From Nanobdellota archaeon (lineage in GTDB: Archaea > Nanobdellota > Nanobdellia > SCGC-AAA011-G17 > GW2011-AR17): a stretch of 17,680 nucleotides of DNA. The stretch lies in assembly GCA_030018575.1 (NCBI GenBank), contig JASEIA010000022.1, positions 1 through 17,680 on the forward strand. Direction: 5' to 3'. The first letter of the stretch is position 1. Every line of letters starts with the position of its first letter. This document shows positions 1-6,980 of this stretch, piece after piece. Under the pieces are notes generated by a model. That model did no database searches. It saw only the letters and a list, made by a program, of their open reading frames with translations, and was not told the DNA's origin. Both the position numbers and the translations under genes were made by a program.

Positions 1-1512
1 TTTGAAATAGGATGCCATGATGAGCTTGACTGCAATGACAATAACCCCGAAATAAACCCTGCTGCTAGAGAAATACCAAATGACGGCATTGACAATGACT
101 GCAACGGAATTGTCGATGATGCCTGTACTGACAGTGACAATGACGGGTTTAATTCAACAGCCTCTGCAGGGGGAGTTGACTGCGGGGGGGCTGCCAAAGT
201 GGACTGCGATGACGCAAACTTCCTTGTCAATCCGGGCATGGCAGAAATCTGCGGCGATGGCATTGACAACAACTGCAATGGCTACATTGACGGGAGAGAT
301 CCAGCTTGCGTTGCCGCTTCTGCTGAAAGCGAATGCGAGATTGATGCTGACAGAGTGATGTGGATAAGCTGCGAAGGAGACATGATAAATTCTGCAAATG
401 AAGGCGACACTGTCTATATGATTATAATGGGAGAAGGATGCGATGAAGATGCAGATGTCCGATTCGAGGTGTATGAATACAGCAGAGGCAGAGGCTCGTT
501 TGTAGATAGAATCGTTGCGCTGGAGCCATTTACAAACATATCAGACCCTGACGGAAACCCTACTGATATTGATGTTTGGATTGCGCCCTGGGTGGCGGCT
601 TACATAAGAGATGATGATGGCACAGCCCCTGAATATTATTTTGAAGCAAAGCTCAGGGAAACAGGCGGCGCTTTCTTTTCCCATGACAGCGGCAAGACAG
701 AAGACACATTGCTTGCTGTGTCGCCATGCGACGGCTGCGGAATTGAATGCATACTTGATATGGGCGGCTTGCTTGGGGGCAATGGAAGCTCGGGCAGTGC
801 AATAAGCCCGCCGTGCCAGAAAACAGCCGATTGCTCCGGTATTGAATGGAGTGAATGCAATCCTGCAACACAGAAGATGGCAAGAAATACGTCTCTTTGT
901 ACTCTGTCTGGGACAGGCACAGTTGAATGTGGGGTAAGGGTCTTGGCTTTGCTCCCATCAGAAAGGCTGTGCAGCAGCTCTGCAAGCCCTTCACAAAGAA
1001 GCACCGGGGGCGGGGAAGCTGAATGCGGCGACGGAATCTGCGATGAAGGCGAAGAATGCCCTGGAGACTGCGGGGAAGAAGAGGTTTCAGGCGGGTTCCC
1101 CTTGTGGTGGATTTTAATTGCAATAATTGTTATTGGGGCGATTACAACAGGAATAATCCTTGTTTACAAAAAGAAAACAAAAGCCGCGGCAGTGGTTGCA
1201 AAGCCGGGCGAGAAGAAAGAGGAGATGCCGTTTGCAGCGCAGAAGGATTTGGATGCAATCCTTGCGTACATAAGGGCTGCAAAAGGAAAAGGGTATAATG
1301 ACGCGCAAATCACAGACGCGCTGAAAAAGGCAGGCTGGAAGGATGACCAGGTAAAGTATGCCTTTAACAAGATTAACAATCCCCAGCAGGCAAATAAGCC
1401 CGCCCAGGAAGTTGCAAAGCCGGCAAACGGAAGTACAGTTGCCAAGTCAGCCCAGACATCCTCACAACAAGCTGCGCAGAAAACAGCAACAGCACAGCCT
1501 GACAAGAAATAG
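1..1512 (+). CDS. Surface protein with MopE-type Ca-binding repeats, C-terminal part (5' end outside window)
   Basis: The frame is open from base 1 to a TAG at 1510-1512 (503 residues), so the start lies upstream of the window. Two copies of the Cys/Asp-rich metal-binding motif found in MopE-like and other secreted proteins are visible, about residues 10-40 and 68-98, each with the core NDGIDNDCNG or GDGIDNNCNG. Between them is a DSDNDG calcium-loop-like segment. Further on is a CGDGICDEGEECPGDC cysteine motif (about 342-358). One hydrophobic segment at about 364-388, followed by lysines, should anchor the protein with its bulk outside. The tail (about 416-460) is a small helical module ending GWKDDQVKYAFNKI, of a type I associate with archaeal membrane proteins, and then a Gln/Ala/Lys-rich low-complexity end. 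Function is inferred as a calcium-stabilised cell-surface protein; ligand and partner are unknown. Confidence 0.85.
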   Translation, partial: FEIGCHDELDCNDNNPEINPAAREIPNDGIDNDCNGIVDDACTDSDNDGFNSTASAGGVDCGGAAKVDCDDANFLVNPGMAEICGDGIDNNCNGYIDGRDPACVAASAESECEIDADRVMWISCEGDMINSANEGDTVYMIIMGEGCDEDADVRFEVYEYSRGRGSFVDRIVALEPFTNISDPDGNPTDIDVWIAPWVAAYIRDDDGTAPEYYFEAKLRETGGAFFSHDSGKTEDTLLAVSPCDGCGIECILDMGGLLGGNGSSGSAISPPCQKTADCSGIEWSECNPATQKMARNTSLCTLSGTGTVECGVRVLALLPSERLCSSSASPSQRSTGGGEAECGDGICDEGEECPGDCGEEEVSGGFPLWWILIAIIVIGAITTGIILVYKKKTKAAAVVAKPGEKKEEMPFAAQKDLDAILAYIRAAKGKGYNDAQITDALKKAGWKDDQVKYAFNKINNPQQANKPAQEVAKPANGSTVAKSAQTSSQQAAQKTATAQPDKK

Positions 1513-1516
1513 AAAA

Positions 1517-1527
1517 CCTTATAAAAC
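1517..1527 (+). promoter_or_regulatory. TATA box for tRNA-Gly
   Basis: CTTATAAAA (1518-1526) is centred about 27 nt before a predicted start near 1549, just upstream of the mature tRNA 5' end at 1557. It lies directly after the stop codon of the preceding gene. Confidence 0.55.
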
Positions 1528-1556
1528 TCTGGTTTCTTTGATATTAAATCCACTAT

Positions 1557-1628
1557 GCGCCGGTGGTTTAGTGGTTAGAATCTCGGCCTTCCAAGCCGAT
1601 AACCCGGGTTCGAATCCCGGCCGGCGCA
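1557..1628 (+). tRNA. tRNA-Gly (anticodon UCC)
   Basis: A full cloverleaf can be folded by eye. The acceptor stem GCGCCGG/CCGGCGC is 1557-1563 with 1621-1627. The D arm is 1566-1581. The anticodon stem TCGGC/GCCGA has loop CTTCCAA and anticodon TCC at 1590-1592. The T arm CCGGG-TTCGAAT-CCCGG is 1604-1620. The discriminator is A1628, and no CCA is encoded. No intron is present. It reads GGA (and by wobble GGN) glycine codons. Confidence 0.95.
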
Positions 1629-1641
1629 TCGAATACAGGGG

Positions 1642-1677
1642 TGTTAGGGGCAGACCCCCTTACCTCTTTTTTCTTAA
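1642..1677 (+). terminator. Hairpin plus T-run terminator after tRNA-Gly
   Basis: GGGG (1647-1650) pairs with CCCC (1655-1658) across a CAGA loop, and the flanking GTTA/TTAC bases extend the stem imperfectly. The hairpin is followed by CTCTTTTTTCTT. Archaeal transcription commonly stops in T-runs, so this probably ends the tRNA transcript before the Nudix promoter. Confidence 0.55.
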
Positions 1678-1686
1678 GCTTTAAAT
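1678..1686 (+). promoter_or_regulatory. TATA box for Nudix gene
   Basis: CTTTAAATA is centred about 29 nt before the ATG at 1711, with no Shine-Dalgarno between. This predicts a leaderless mRNA starting at or next to that ATG and decides the start codon. Confidence 0.6.
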
Positions 1687-1710
1687 ACAACCTTGTCTTT
1701 TCCTTTTATC

Positions 1711-2139
1711 ATGCCAAACGAGCGTTCTGCAGGCGCAATAATATACAATAAAGGCAGGTACCTGCTTTTATACAGGAAAGCCCACGACCATTACAGGGAG
1801 GGCTGGTTCTTTGCAAGGGGAAAGGTGGAGCAGGGAGAGGACATAGAAGCAGCTGCGCGAAGGGAAATCAAGGAGGAGACAGGCATTAAGGATTTGTTTT
1901 TTGTCAGGGGCTTTAAGGACATTGTGACGTGGTTTTACAGGAAAGACGGGCAATTGATTCACAAGACAGCAATATACGTGTTTGCAGAGACAGGGACAGA
2001 AGATGTGCACATTTCAGATGAGCACGGCGGCTATGAGTGGCTTGATTTTGAGCATGCATATGCAAAGCTCACATTTCCAACTGACAAGAAAGTGCTGAAG
2101 AATGCCCATGACTTCATTGAGAAGATGAAGAAGGAATAA
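1711..2139 (+). CDS. Nudix hydrolase (Ap4A hydrolase-like)
   Basis: This is a 142-residue single-domain Nudix protein. The Nudix box at residues 37-59 matches GX5EX7REUXEEXGU exactly (G37, E43, R51, E52, E55, E56, G58, I59); its glutamates bind the catalytic divalent metal. The family cleaves nucleoside diphosphate-X bonds. Size, the early strand SAGAIIYNKGRYLLLYRK and the WFFARGKVEQGE context resemble the diadenosine tetraphosphate hydrolase branch, but substrate cannot be fixed from sequence. The start at 1711 is chosen over an upstream TTG at 1693 because a TATA box sits about 29 nt before it. The 3' end overlaps the convergent HAD gene by 26 nt. Likely a cytoplasmic house-cleaning enzyme. 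Confidence 0.88.
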   Translation: MPNERSAGAIIYNKGRYLLLYRKAHDHYREGWFFARGKVEQGEDIEAAARREIKEETGIKDLFFVRGFKDIVTWFYRKDGQLIHKTAIYVFAETGTEDVHISDEHGGYEWLDFEHAYAKLTFPTDKKVLKNAHDFIEKMKKE

Positions 2140-2842
2140 AATATTTCCTTACAATCTCAACAAGCGCCGAATAATCCCTTCCTATCGAGCAGTCAAATGC
2201 AGTGCTTGCTTTCCTTTCTGATTTTGCAACGTGGATTGAAACCAAAGTGTCAATATTGCCTTTCACAAGCTCTCTCCTTAAATAATCAACCATCTCCTCG
2301 TCTTCTTCCGAGTCTCCGAACACAGCATATTTTTTGGATTCAGGAAAAACGCCCATTATGAACTCAGCAGCCTCGCTCTTTGAGAATTCCGAGCTTAGTG
2401 CCATGTTAAATTCCAGTGCATTCATGTAAGGATTTGCTATCTCTTCAATGCTTCTCGTGACAATCACTTTCTCTGAGTTTGGCAGAAGCGAGTAAAGCTC
2501 CTTCACCCCGGGATATAGCGTGCTTATGGCATATTCAGAAGTCACGAGTCTTTGTATCCTTTCGCTTTCTTTCCCATCAATGAATTTTTCAACAAATTCC
2601 CGCGCAAGCCCTGATTCCGCCTTTTTTCCATTAACTGCCTTTTTCCATGCAGCCTTTGCGCACCATTTAATGAATTTGGGGTTTGCAAGCATATCCAGGC
2701 GCTTCAGAAAGCCGCAGGCCACTTTCTTCATTGGTGATTTTGCAAGCGTGTCATCCAGGTCAGTAAGTATGATATTTGAATGGTACAACCTCGCTGCAAT
2801 CCCTGCCAAGTCCCCCTCGTGCTTTGCCTTAATCCAAGCCAT
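2114..2842 (-). CDS. HAD-superfamily hydrolase
   Basis: The product is 242 residues. HAD motif I is ILTDLDDTLA with nucleophile D28, acid/base D30 and T32. Motif II is probably the threonine of VIVTRS (about T129), the motif III lysine is K170 or K171, and the second metal site is FGDSEEDEEM with D177 and nearby acids. The stretch between motifs I and II (about 35-120) would be a helical C1-type cap. The family is mostly phosphatases working through an aspartyl-phosphate; substrate is unknown. A TATA-like box centred 26 nt upstream of the ATG supports a leaderless start. It converges with the Nudix gene (26-nt overlap) and is divergent from the YdjM-like gene. Confidence 0.8.
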   Translation of the reverse strand: MAWIKAKHEGDLAGIAARLYHSNIILTDLDDTLAKSPMKKVACGFLKRLDMLANPKFIKWCAKAAWKKAVNGKKAESGLAREFVEKFIDGKESERIQRLVTSEYAISTLYPGVKELYSLLPNSEKVIVTRSIEEIANPYMNALEFNMALSSEFSKSEAAEFIMGVFPESKKYAVFGDSEEDEEMVDYLRRELVKGNIDTLVSIHVAKSERKASTAFDCSIGRDYSALVEIVRKYFIPSSSSQ

Positions 2843-2863
2843 AAGCCCTTGAAAAGAGCTTTC

Positions 2864-2872
2864 CTTTTAAAG
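2864..2872 (-). promoter_or_regulatory. TATA box for HAD gene
   Basis: On the minus strand this reads CTTTAAAAG, centred 26 nt before the ATG at 2842. No ribosome binding site is present, so the transcript is probably leaderless. Confidence 0.55.
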
Positions 2873-2908
2873 CTTTTTGGGATAAGACAAAGCAAACGGC
2901 ATAAGATA

Positions 2909-2918
2909 GCTATAAAAA
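2909..2918 (+). promoter_or_regulatory. TATA box for YdjM-like gene
   Basis: GCTATAAAAA is centred about 27 nt before the ATG at 2941, predicting a leaderless transcript for the two-gene unit that follows. Confidence 0.55.
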
Positions 2919-2940
2919 CACAAAAATCCATTATAGATGC

Positions 2941-3444
2941 ATGCCAAACCCTGCAACACATCTCCTGGTGCCTCTCGTACTTGCTGACTTGTGGCGGGAC
3001 TATTTTGCAAAAAAGAGGTTTCCGCTGTTTTACGTGCTTGCGGCAGGCATTGCAGGGCTGTTTCCTGACATTGACATAGCTGTATGGTGGGTGGTGAACC
3101 TTCTTTACGAAGTCCCGATGGAGCTTGTGCACAGGCAGTTCACGCACACAATATTCATACCTTTTTTATTTCTTGTGGTTGCAATACTATGGAGAAAGAA
3201 CCGGAAAGCTCTGCTCTTGTTTTCAATGATTAGCTTTGGCATATTCACGCATCTTTTGCTTGATGCCATATTCTCAGGAAGCATAATGCCTTTTTACCCT
3301 CTCAGTAATTTCTCATTAGGGCTTGATTTGCTTTCAGGAATCAGCGCAAATGTGCCTACACTGCTTGCGGCATTTGACGGGATCCTGCTTGGCGCATGGC
3401 TTATCCACGAATACTTAAAGCACAGGATTAAGGATTTCATATGA
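2941..3444 (+). CDS. YdjM/DUF457-like membrane-bound metal-dependent hydrolase
   Basis: This 167-residue integral membrane protein has about four hydrophobic segments (roughly 28-58, 70-84, 90-110, 138-156). It carries the set of polar motifs typical of the YdjM/DUF457 group: NPATH near the N-terminus (H7), FPDID (D43, D45), HRQFTHT (H64, H69) and THLLLDA (H104, D108). In this family these are thought to form a metal site within the membrane; the reaction is not established. Start 2941 is favoured by a TATA box about 27 nt upstream. The stop overlaps the next start in ATGA, so the two genes are probably translated from one mRNA. Confidence 0.8.
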   Translation: MPNPATHLLVPLVLADLWRDYFAKKRFPLFYVLAAGIAGLFPDIDIAVWWVVNLLYEVPMELVHRQFTHTIFIPFLFLVVAILWRKNRKALLLFSMISFGIFTHLLLDAIFSGSIMPFYPLSNFSLGLDLLSGISANVPTLLAAFDGILLGAWLIHEYLKHRIKDFI

Positions 3445-4205
3445 GATTTGAGCATAAGACATATTCTGATTCAGGCATTAAGATGCATTATATTACAGCA
3501 GGCAAAGGAAAGCCCCTGTTATTTCTTCACGGGGTTCTTGCAGACGCAATGGCATACAAGAGCGTTCTTCGGCTGCTTGCAAAGAGGCATGAAATAATTG
3601 CAGTTGACCTGCCCTGCTTTGGAAAATCATCAACACCAAAAGAGGCTTGGGATTTCAGGGAGTTTGCCGATTTCATGAATAAGTTTGTTGCTTCTTTAAA
3701 AATAAAAAAGCTTATTGTGATGGGGCATTCATTTGGCGGAGGGGTTGCATTCTGCATGGCTGCGAAAAACACGAATATTGAAAGGCTTGTCCTGATTGAC
3801 TCGGCAGGCGTGCCTGTGAAGTATTCAAAGCTGAAGTTTGCATTTTTATTCTCAATAAAGCAGAGCGCCATGGCTTTGATTAAGACGGGAAGGGCTGATG
3901 TGATTGCAAGGATTGGATTCAGGCTGGGAAAAGGCGCTGTTTGCCATATGCCCAAATTAAATCTGATAATGAAAACAGTTAAAAAATCAATGCAGGGCGA
4001 TTACAAAAAAGAATTAAATAGGATAAATGCAAAAACACTTATTTTGTTGGGAAACAAGGACGAGATGTTTCACGAGGATTCAGCTGAATTCCTGAAGAAG
4101 AACATTAAAAATTCAAAATTAATTCTTGTTAATGGTGGGCACAGCTGGTGCATTTTCCAGCCGAGGAAGCTTGAAGAGATTGTTTTAGAATGGCTGAATC
4201 CGTAA
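3441..4205 (+). CDS. Alpha/beta-fold hydrolase
   Basis: The product is 254 residues with a full alpha/beta hydrolase signature. The oxyanion-side motif is LLFLHG (H30-G31), the nucleophile elbow is GHSFGG with S97, the acid is in LLGNKDEMF (D207), and the catalytic histidine is in NGGHSW (H234). A helical cap fits residues about 125-195. Family members hydrolyse esters, amides, epoxides or haloalkanes; nothing here fixes the substrate. There is no signal peptide, so it is probably cytoplasmic. Its ATG overlaps the stop of the YdjM-like gene by 4 nt, suggesting translational coupling and perhaps joint action on a membrane lipid or ester, which is inference only. Confidence 0.88.
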   Translation: MRFEHKTYSDSGIKMHYITAGKGKPLLFLHGVLADAMAYKSVLRLLAKRHEIIAVDLPCFGKSSTPKEAWDFREFADFMNKFVASLKIKKLIVMGHSFGGGVAFCMAAKNTNIERLVLIDSAGVPVKYSKLKFAFLFSIKQSAMALIKTGRADVIARIGFRLGKGAVCHMPKLNLIMKTVKKSMQGDYKKELNRINAKTLILLGNKDEMFHEDSAEFLKKNIKNSKLILVNGGHSWCIFQPRKLEEIVLEWLNP

Positions 4206-4206
4206 C

Positions 4207-4216
4207 TTATATAAGC
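4207..4216 (+). promoter_or_regulatory. TATA box for PHP gene
   Basis: The perfect palindrome CTTATATAAG is centred about 28 nt before the ATG at 4240. It begins immediately after the stop of the hydrolase gene and indicates a separate leaderless transcript. Confidence 0.6.
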
Positions 4217-4239
4217 CTGTTTCTTCTCCTTGTTTTCCT

Positions 4240-4998
4240 ATGAAACAATCTCCTGAAATCAAGGGAAAAATACTTGCTGACCTGCACTGCCATCCAGGCA
4301 GAAATAATTCTGCAGAAGATTTGGCTGAAATGCTCTCGTGGGGCATTACAGGGCTAGCTTCTTTCAGCGCAACGTCAGGATATCTTTCATATGAGGATGC
4401 AATGCAGCTTCCGAACGTAAGGGAGATTGACCTCGGGCTTTTTGCTGAAATAGAATATAACGGCAAAAAAGGATATTTTGCAAGAGCGCAGGAAGTAAGC
4501 GCAGGCTTCCATATACTTGCCTTGGGCTGCTACAACACAATACACCCCCTGAATGATGCAAGAAATGTGATTGAAAAAATACACAAGGAAAAGGGCATTG
4601 CAATACTCAACCATCCCTATGTAATCTCAACAGGCAGAAAAATAATCCGCTACCGCCTTGCAAATGAAGCAGAGGAAAAGAAGCTTGAGGAATTGTGCGG
4701 AATGGCTGACGAAGTTGAAGTATTCAATGCGCAGAATATAAATCTGTTGCCGGTTGTCGCGTGGATGAAAAATGCAAATGAGAAAGCAAAAGAGCTTGCA
4801 GCAAGGCATGATTTCAAGGGGATTGCAGCTTCGGATGCGCATCGCCTTTTGTCGCAGGTTAAAACAGCAGGGATTTACCTGCCTTCTGAAAACCTGTGCA
4901 TTGATGCAGTAAAAGAGCACATAAAGAAAGGGAATTTTGAAAGATGCGAGAAATATGTGAGCAGAAGAAGCTTTCTGAAAGGGATGTTTTTCAGCTGA
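4240..4998 (+). CDS. PHP-domain metal-dependent phosphoesterase
   Basis: The 252-residue protein has PHP-fold metal ligands in order: HxH in ADLHCHPG (H16, H18), LNHPY (H125), VEVFNAQ (E160, N163) and ASDAH (D199, H201). This matches the PHP family that includes TrpH/RnmAG-like nucleases and histidinol-phosphatase-like enzymes, which hydrolyse phosphoesters at a multi-metal centre. The usual second histidine-rich motif after strand 2 is not obvious (SFSATSGYLSYED in its place), so full three-metal binding is uncertain. No fused polymerase or other domain is present. A TATA box lies 28 nt before the start, and no Shine-Dalgarno is seen. Substrate unknown. Confidence 0.82.
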   Translation: MKQSPEIKGKILADLHCHPGRNNSAEDLAEMLSWGITGLASFSATSGYLSYEDAMQLPNVREIDLGLFAEIEYNGKKGYFARAQEVSAGFHILALGCYNTIHPLNDARNVIEKIHKEKGIAILNHPYVISTGRKIIRYRLANEAEEKKLEELCGMADEVEVFNAQNINLLPVVAWMKNANEKAKELAARHDFKGIAASDAHRLLSQVKTAGIYLPSENLCIDAVKEHIKKGNFERCEKYVSRRSFLKGMFFS

Positions 4999-5011
4999 TG
5001 GCTTGCGCAAA

Positions 5012-5020
5012 GCTTATTAA
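5012..5020 (+). promoter_or_regulatory. TATA box for MNT-HEPN pair
   Basis: GCTTATTAA is centred about 28 nt before the ATG at 5044, giving a leaderless start. It lies directly beside the inverted repeats described for 5019-5049. Confidence 0.5.
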
Positions 5021-5049
5021 CCACTGGTAACTAATATTACCATATGGTA
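5019..5049. promoter_or_regulatory. Operator-like inverted repeat cluster
   Basis: Alternating half-sites AACCA, TGGTAA, TTACCA and TGGTA form overlapping palindromes: GGTAA (5026-5030) with TTACC (5037-5041), and TACCATATGGTA (5038-5049). They cover the space between the TATA box and the start codon, where a bound repressor would block transcription. The downstream product has an N-terminal helix-turn-helix, so autoregulation is plausible. Confidence 0.45.
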
Positions 5050-5766
5050 GAAAAACTTACCGATTTAAAACTGAAGATACTAAGCCTTTACAGGGGGAAT
5101 TACCTTGCCGCATACCATGTGAGGGAGATGGCGCGGCTGCTTGGCGCATCCCACGCTGCCCTTTTGCCGCATATAAACTCACTGGAAAAAGAGGGCGTGA
5201 TTGTGGCAGGCAAAAGCGGCAAAAGCAAGCCATTCACGCTGAACATGGAAAACATATCTGTAAAAGATTATCTTATCATGGCGGAAGAATATGAAAAATT
5301 GGCGCTTTTGGAAAGAGCCCCTGTTATAAAAAAGCTAAGCGAAAAGCTTTCAGGAAGTGGCGCGAGCGGGGCGGCAATCCTTTTTGGCTCGTATGCAAAA
5401 GGCAGCTTTACAGACGAAAGCGACATAGATATAGAATATCTAGATGATATTCTTGGGGTTAAGCTTATAAACAAACTAAAGGAGATTGGCAGTATATATG
5501 GCAAGAAGGTCAGCGCCAGGGCGGCTGCTCCAGATGAGTTTGAAAAAAGCTTAAGGAAGATGGATGCGCTTGCAATAGAGATTGTGCATGGGCATGTCGT
5601 GCTGCAGAATGCTGACCTATTTGTGAGCATATTATGGAGATATTTCAATGGCATCAGGCAAGCAGTGGTGTACAAAAAAGAAGAATGGAATCAGGCTGTC
5701 AGAGCCAAGCGAGGCCATGGCGAAAGTATTCCTAAGAAAAGCAGACAGCGCATTGAGCATGCTTGA
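5044..5766 (+). CDS. MNT-type nucleotidyltransferase with N-terminal winged helix
   Basis: The product is 240 residues. Residues about 5-65 look like a winged helix-turn-helix (AAYHVREMARLLGASHAALL, then a wing before FTLNM). Residues about 105-185 are a minimal nucleotidyltransferase: FGSYAKGSFTDESDIDIE holds the GS-x10-DxD motif (G115, S116, D127, D129). These proteins transfer a nucleotide, in characterised MntA-HepT pairs an AMP to the partner toxin. The following gene encodes a HEPN-like protein, the typical partner. Oddly, the last 39 residues (from about 202) overlap the HEPN coding region in another frame and look unlike the family's usual short end, suggesting a lost stop codon. Probably an antitoxin or modifying subunit that also represses its own promoter. 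Confidence 0.82.
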   Translation: MVEKLTDLKLKILSLYRGNYLAAYHVREMARLLGASHAALLPHINSLEKEGVIVAGKSGKSKPFTLNMENISVKDYLIMAEEYEKLALLERAPVIKKLSEKLSGSGASGAAILFGSYAKGSFTDESDIDIEYLDDILGVKLINKLKEIGSIYGKKVSARAAAPDEFEKSLRKMDALAIEIVHGHVVLQNADLFVSILWRYFNGIRQAVVYKKEEWNQAVRAKRGHGESIPKKSRQRIEHA

Positions 5767-6133
5767 TTCCGCAGTTGACAAGAACGAAACAGACTGGGTA
5801 ATCACTGCTTCTTATTATGCAAAGTATTTCAGCTTTTATGCAATACTCGCAAAGTGCGGCATAAAGTGCGAAATACATGACTGCACAATATTTGCAATGA
5901 GATTCCTCTTTGTTGATACAGGGATTATTGCCGAGGATTTATATGAAGACCTAAACAGGTCAAAAGAGCTTAGGGTTGATATGCAGTATTATCCTTGCAG
6001 CGAAGCAGAGAGAAAGGAAGCATTTGCTCTTGCGAAAACTGCGCCAGATTTTGTTCTTAAAATGCAGGAAACGTGCGGGAAAATGCATTTTGCAGAGATA
6101 AGGAGAATAAGGCTTATGCTGGATGCTATATGA
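5648..6133 (+). CDS. HEPN-domain protein, partner of MNT nucleotidyltransferase
   Basis: The product is 161 residues and all-helical. The WCTKKKNGIRLSEPSEAMAK segment, the WVITASYYAKYFSFYAIL helix and RVDMQYY (109-115) match what I know of archaeal HEPN proteins encoded beside MNT nucleotidyltransferases. The start at 5648 is chosen because the next in-frame ATG (5717) would cut off the conserved KKKNGIRL segment; a stop at 5624-5626 closes the frame upstream. It overlaps the MNT frame by 119 nt. The RX4-6H ribonuclease motif of HEPN toxins is not visible; the nearest histidine context is KCEIHDC. It may therefore be a non-catalytic or differently acting HEPN subunit. Its end overlaps the convergent MEMO gene by 8 nt. 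Confidence 0.72.
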   Translation: MASGKQWCTKKKNGIRLSEPSEAMAKVFLRKADSALSMLDSAVDKNETDWVITASYYAKYFSFYAILAKCGIKCEIHDCTIFAMRFLFVDTGIIAEDLYEDLNRSKELRVDMQYYPCSEAERKEAFALAKTAPDFVLKMQETCGKMHFAEIRRIRLMLDAI

Positions 6134-6947
6134 ATGCAACCGACGCATATCCCACTGCAAAGGAATAATCCCCTGAGACATCTCCGGATGTGTAATAATT
6201 CAATAAGGCTCCTTTCCTTGCGCCCATCGCCTTTACCGCTTCTATTGCTGCTGCTATTGCATACTCTCCGCAGATTGTCGCGCCTGTCCCATTAACATAC
6301 CTCAAAAATCCTTCTGCATCAAGCTTTTCAATGAACTTGATTGCATTTAAATCAAGCTTTTTCACTCCTTCTTTTGCATTTTTCTCATCAAAAGGCACGT
6401 ATCCGTAAGAAGAGCCGTAGTGCGTGAAATCAGAGGAGCATATTATAATTGAGTCTTTTGCAATAGAAGCAATCGCCTTTCCTAATTCCTTATAATGCTT
6501 GGGTGAAGGTATCACAATTGGAACTATCCTGAAATTATCCCTGAATAAATATTGCAAAAAAGGCAGCTGCACTTCAACAGCGTGCTCCTGTATTCCTTCT
6601 TCTTTCAGAAAACTGCATTTCTTCATCAGCTTCTCAACGAATTCAGTGTCTGCCTTCACAATTCCCAGGGGAGTCTCGAAATCCTCCTTTGTTGTTGTCG
6701 GGTTAAAGCACAAGCCATTATGGTCCGGGGCAAGAATTACGAATGTCCTGCCTTTGCAGCCTTCGATTGCCTTATACGACAACGCGGCGGCATTGCCTGA
6801 ATACACATACCCGGCATGGGGCGCAATAATGCCGAGAGCCTTTCCATTAAATTCTGATTTAGCAGAAGAAAAACACTTCTCAATCTGCCTTAGCAAAGCA
6901 TCTTTTCCCGCAGGATAGAATTGTCCGGCGGCTATCGGTTGAATCAT
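6126..6947 (-). CDS. MEMO-family protein (AmmeMemoRadiSam system protein B-like)
   Basis: The product is 273 residues, the usual length of MEMO homologues, and covers the whole domain. Visible signatures are APHAGYVYSG (H44), LAPDHNG (H76), EHAVEVQLPFL, SSDFTHYG (D173, H176), TICGEYA (C226) and YYTSGD. Human MEMO1 uses the equivalent His/His/Asp/His/Cys cluster, which is reported to bind metal; the fold resembles LigB-type dioxygenases. In some archaea MEMO is encoded with AMMECR1 and a radical SAM protein, but neither partner is next to it here. Its biochemical role in archaea is unresolved. The leaderless start is supported by an upstream AT-rich promoter. It converges on the HEPN gene. Confidence 0.92.
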   Translation of the reverse strand: MIQPIAAGQFYPAGKDALLRQIEKCFSSAKSEFNGKALGIIAPHAGYVYSGNAAALSYKAIEGCKGRTFVILAPDHNGLCFNPTTTKEDFETPLGIVKADTEFVEKLMKKCSFLKEEGIQEHAVEVQLPFLQYLFRDNFRIVPIVIPSPKHYKELGKAIASIAKDSIIICSSDFTHYGSSYGYVPFDEKNAKEGVKKLDLNAIKFIEKLDAEGFLRYVNGTGATICGEYAIAAAIEAVKAMGARKGALLNYYTSGDVSGDYSFAVGYASVAFI

Positions 6948-6970
6948 AAGAAGAAACAGTGAACAAGAGA

Positions 6971-6980
6971 ATAAAAAGCT
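6971..6980 (-). promoter_or_regulatory. TATA box for MEMO gene
   Basis: On the minus strand AGCTTTTTAT is centred about 28 nt before the ATG at 6947. It abuts the stop codon of the upstream minus-strand gene, so the MEMO gene has its own promoter. Confidence 0.45.

Noticed and set aside
636..1123. Minus-strand ORFs antisense to the calcium-repeat protein
   Set aside because: They have no recognisable domain and overlap a coding region with clear repeats and a membrane segment.
1693..1710. TTG start adding six residues to the Nudix protein
   Set aside because: The TATA box spacing fits the ATG at 1711, and the extra residues add nothing to the domain.
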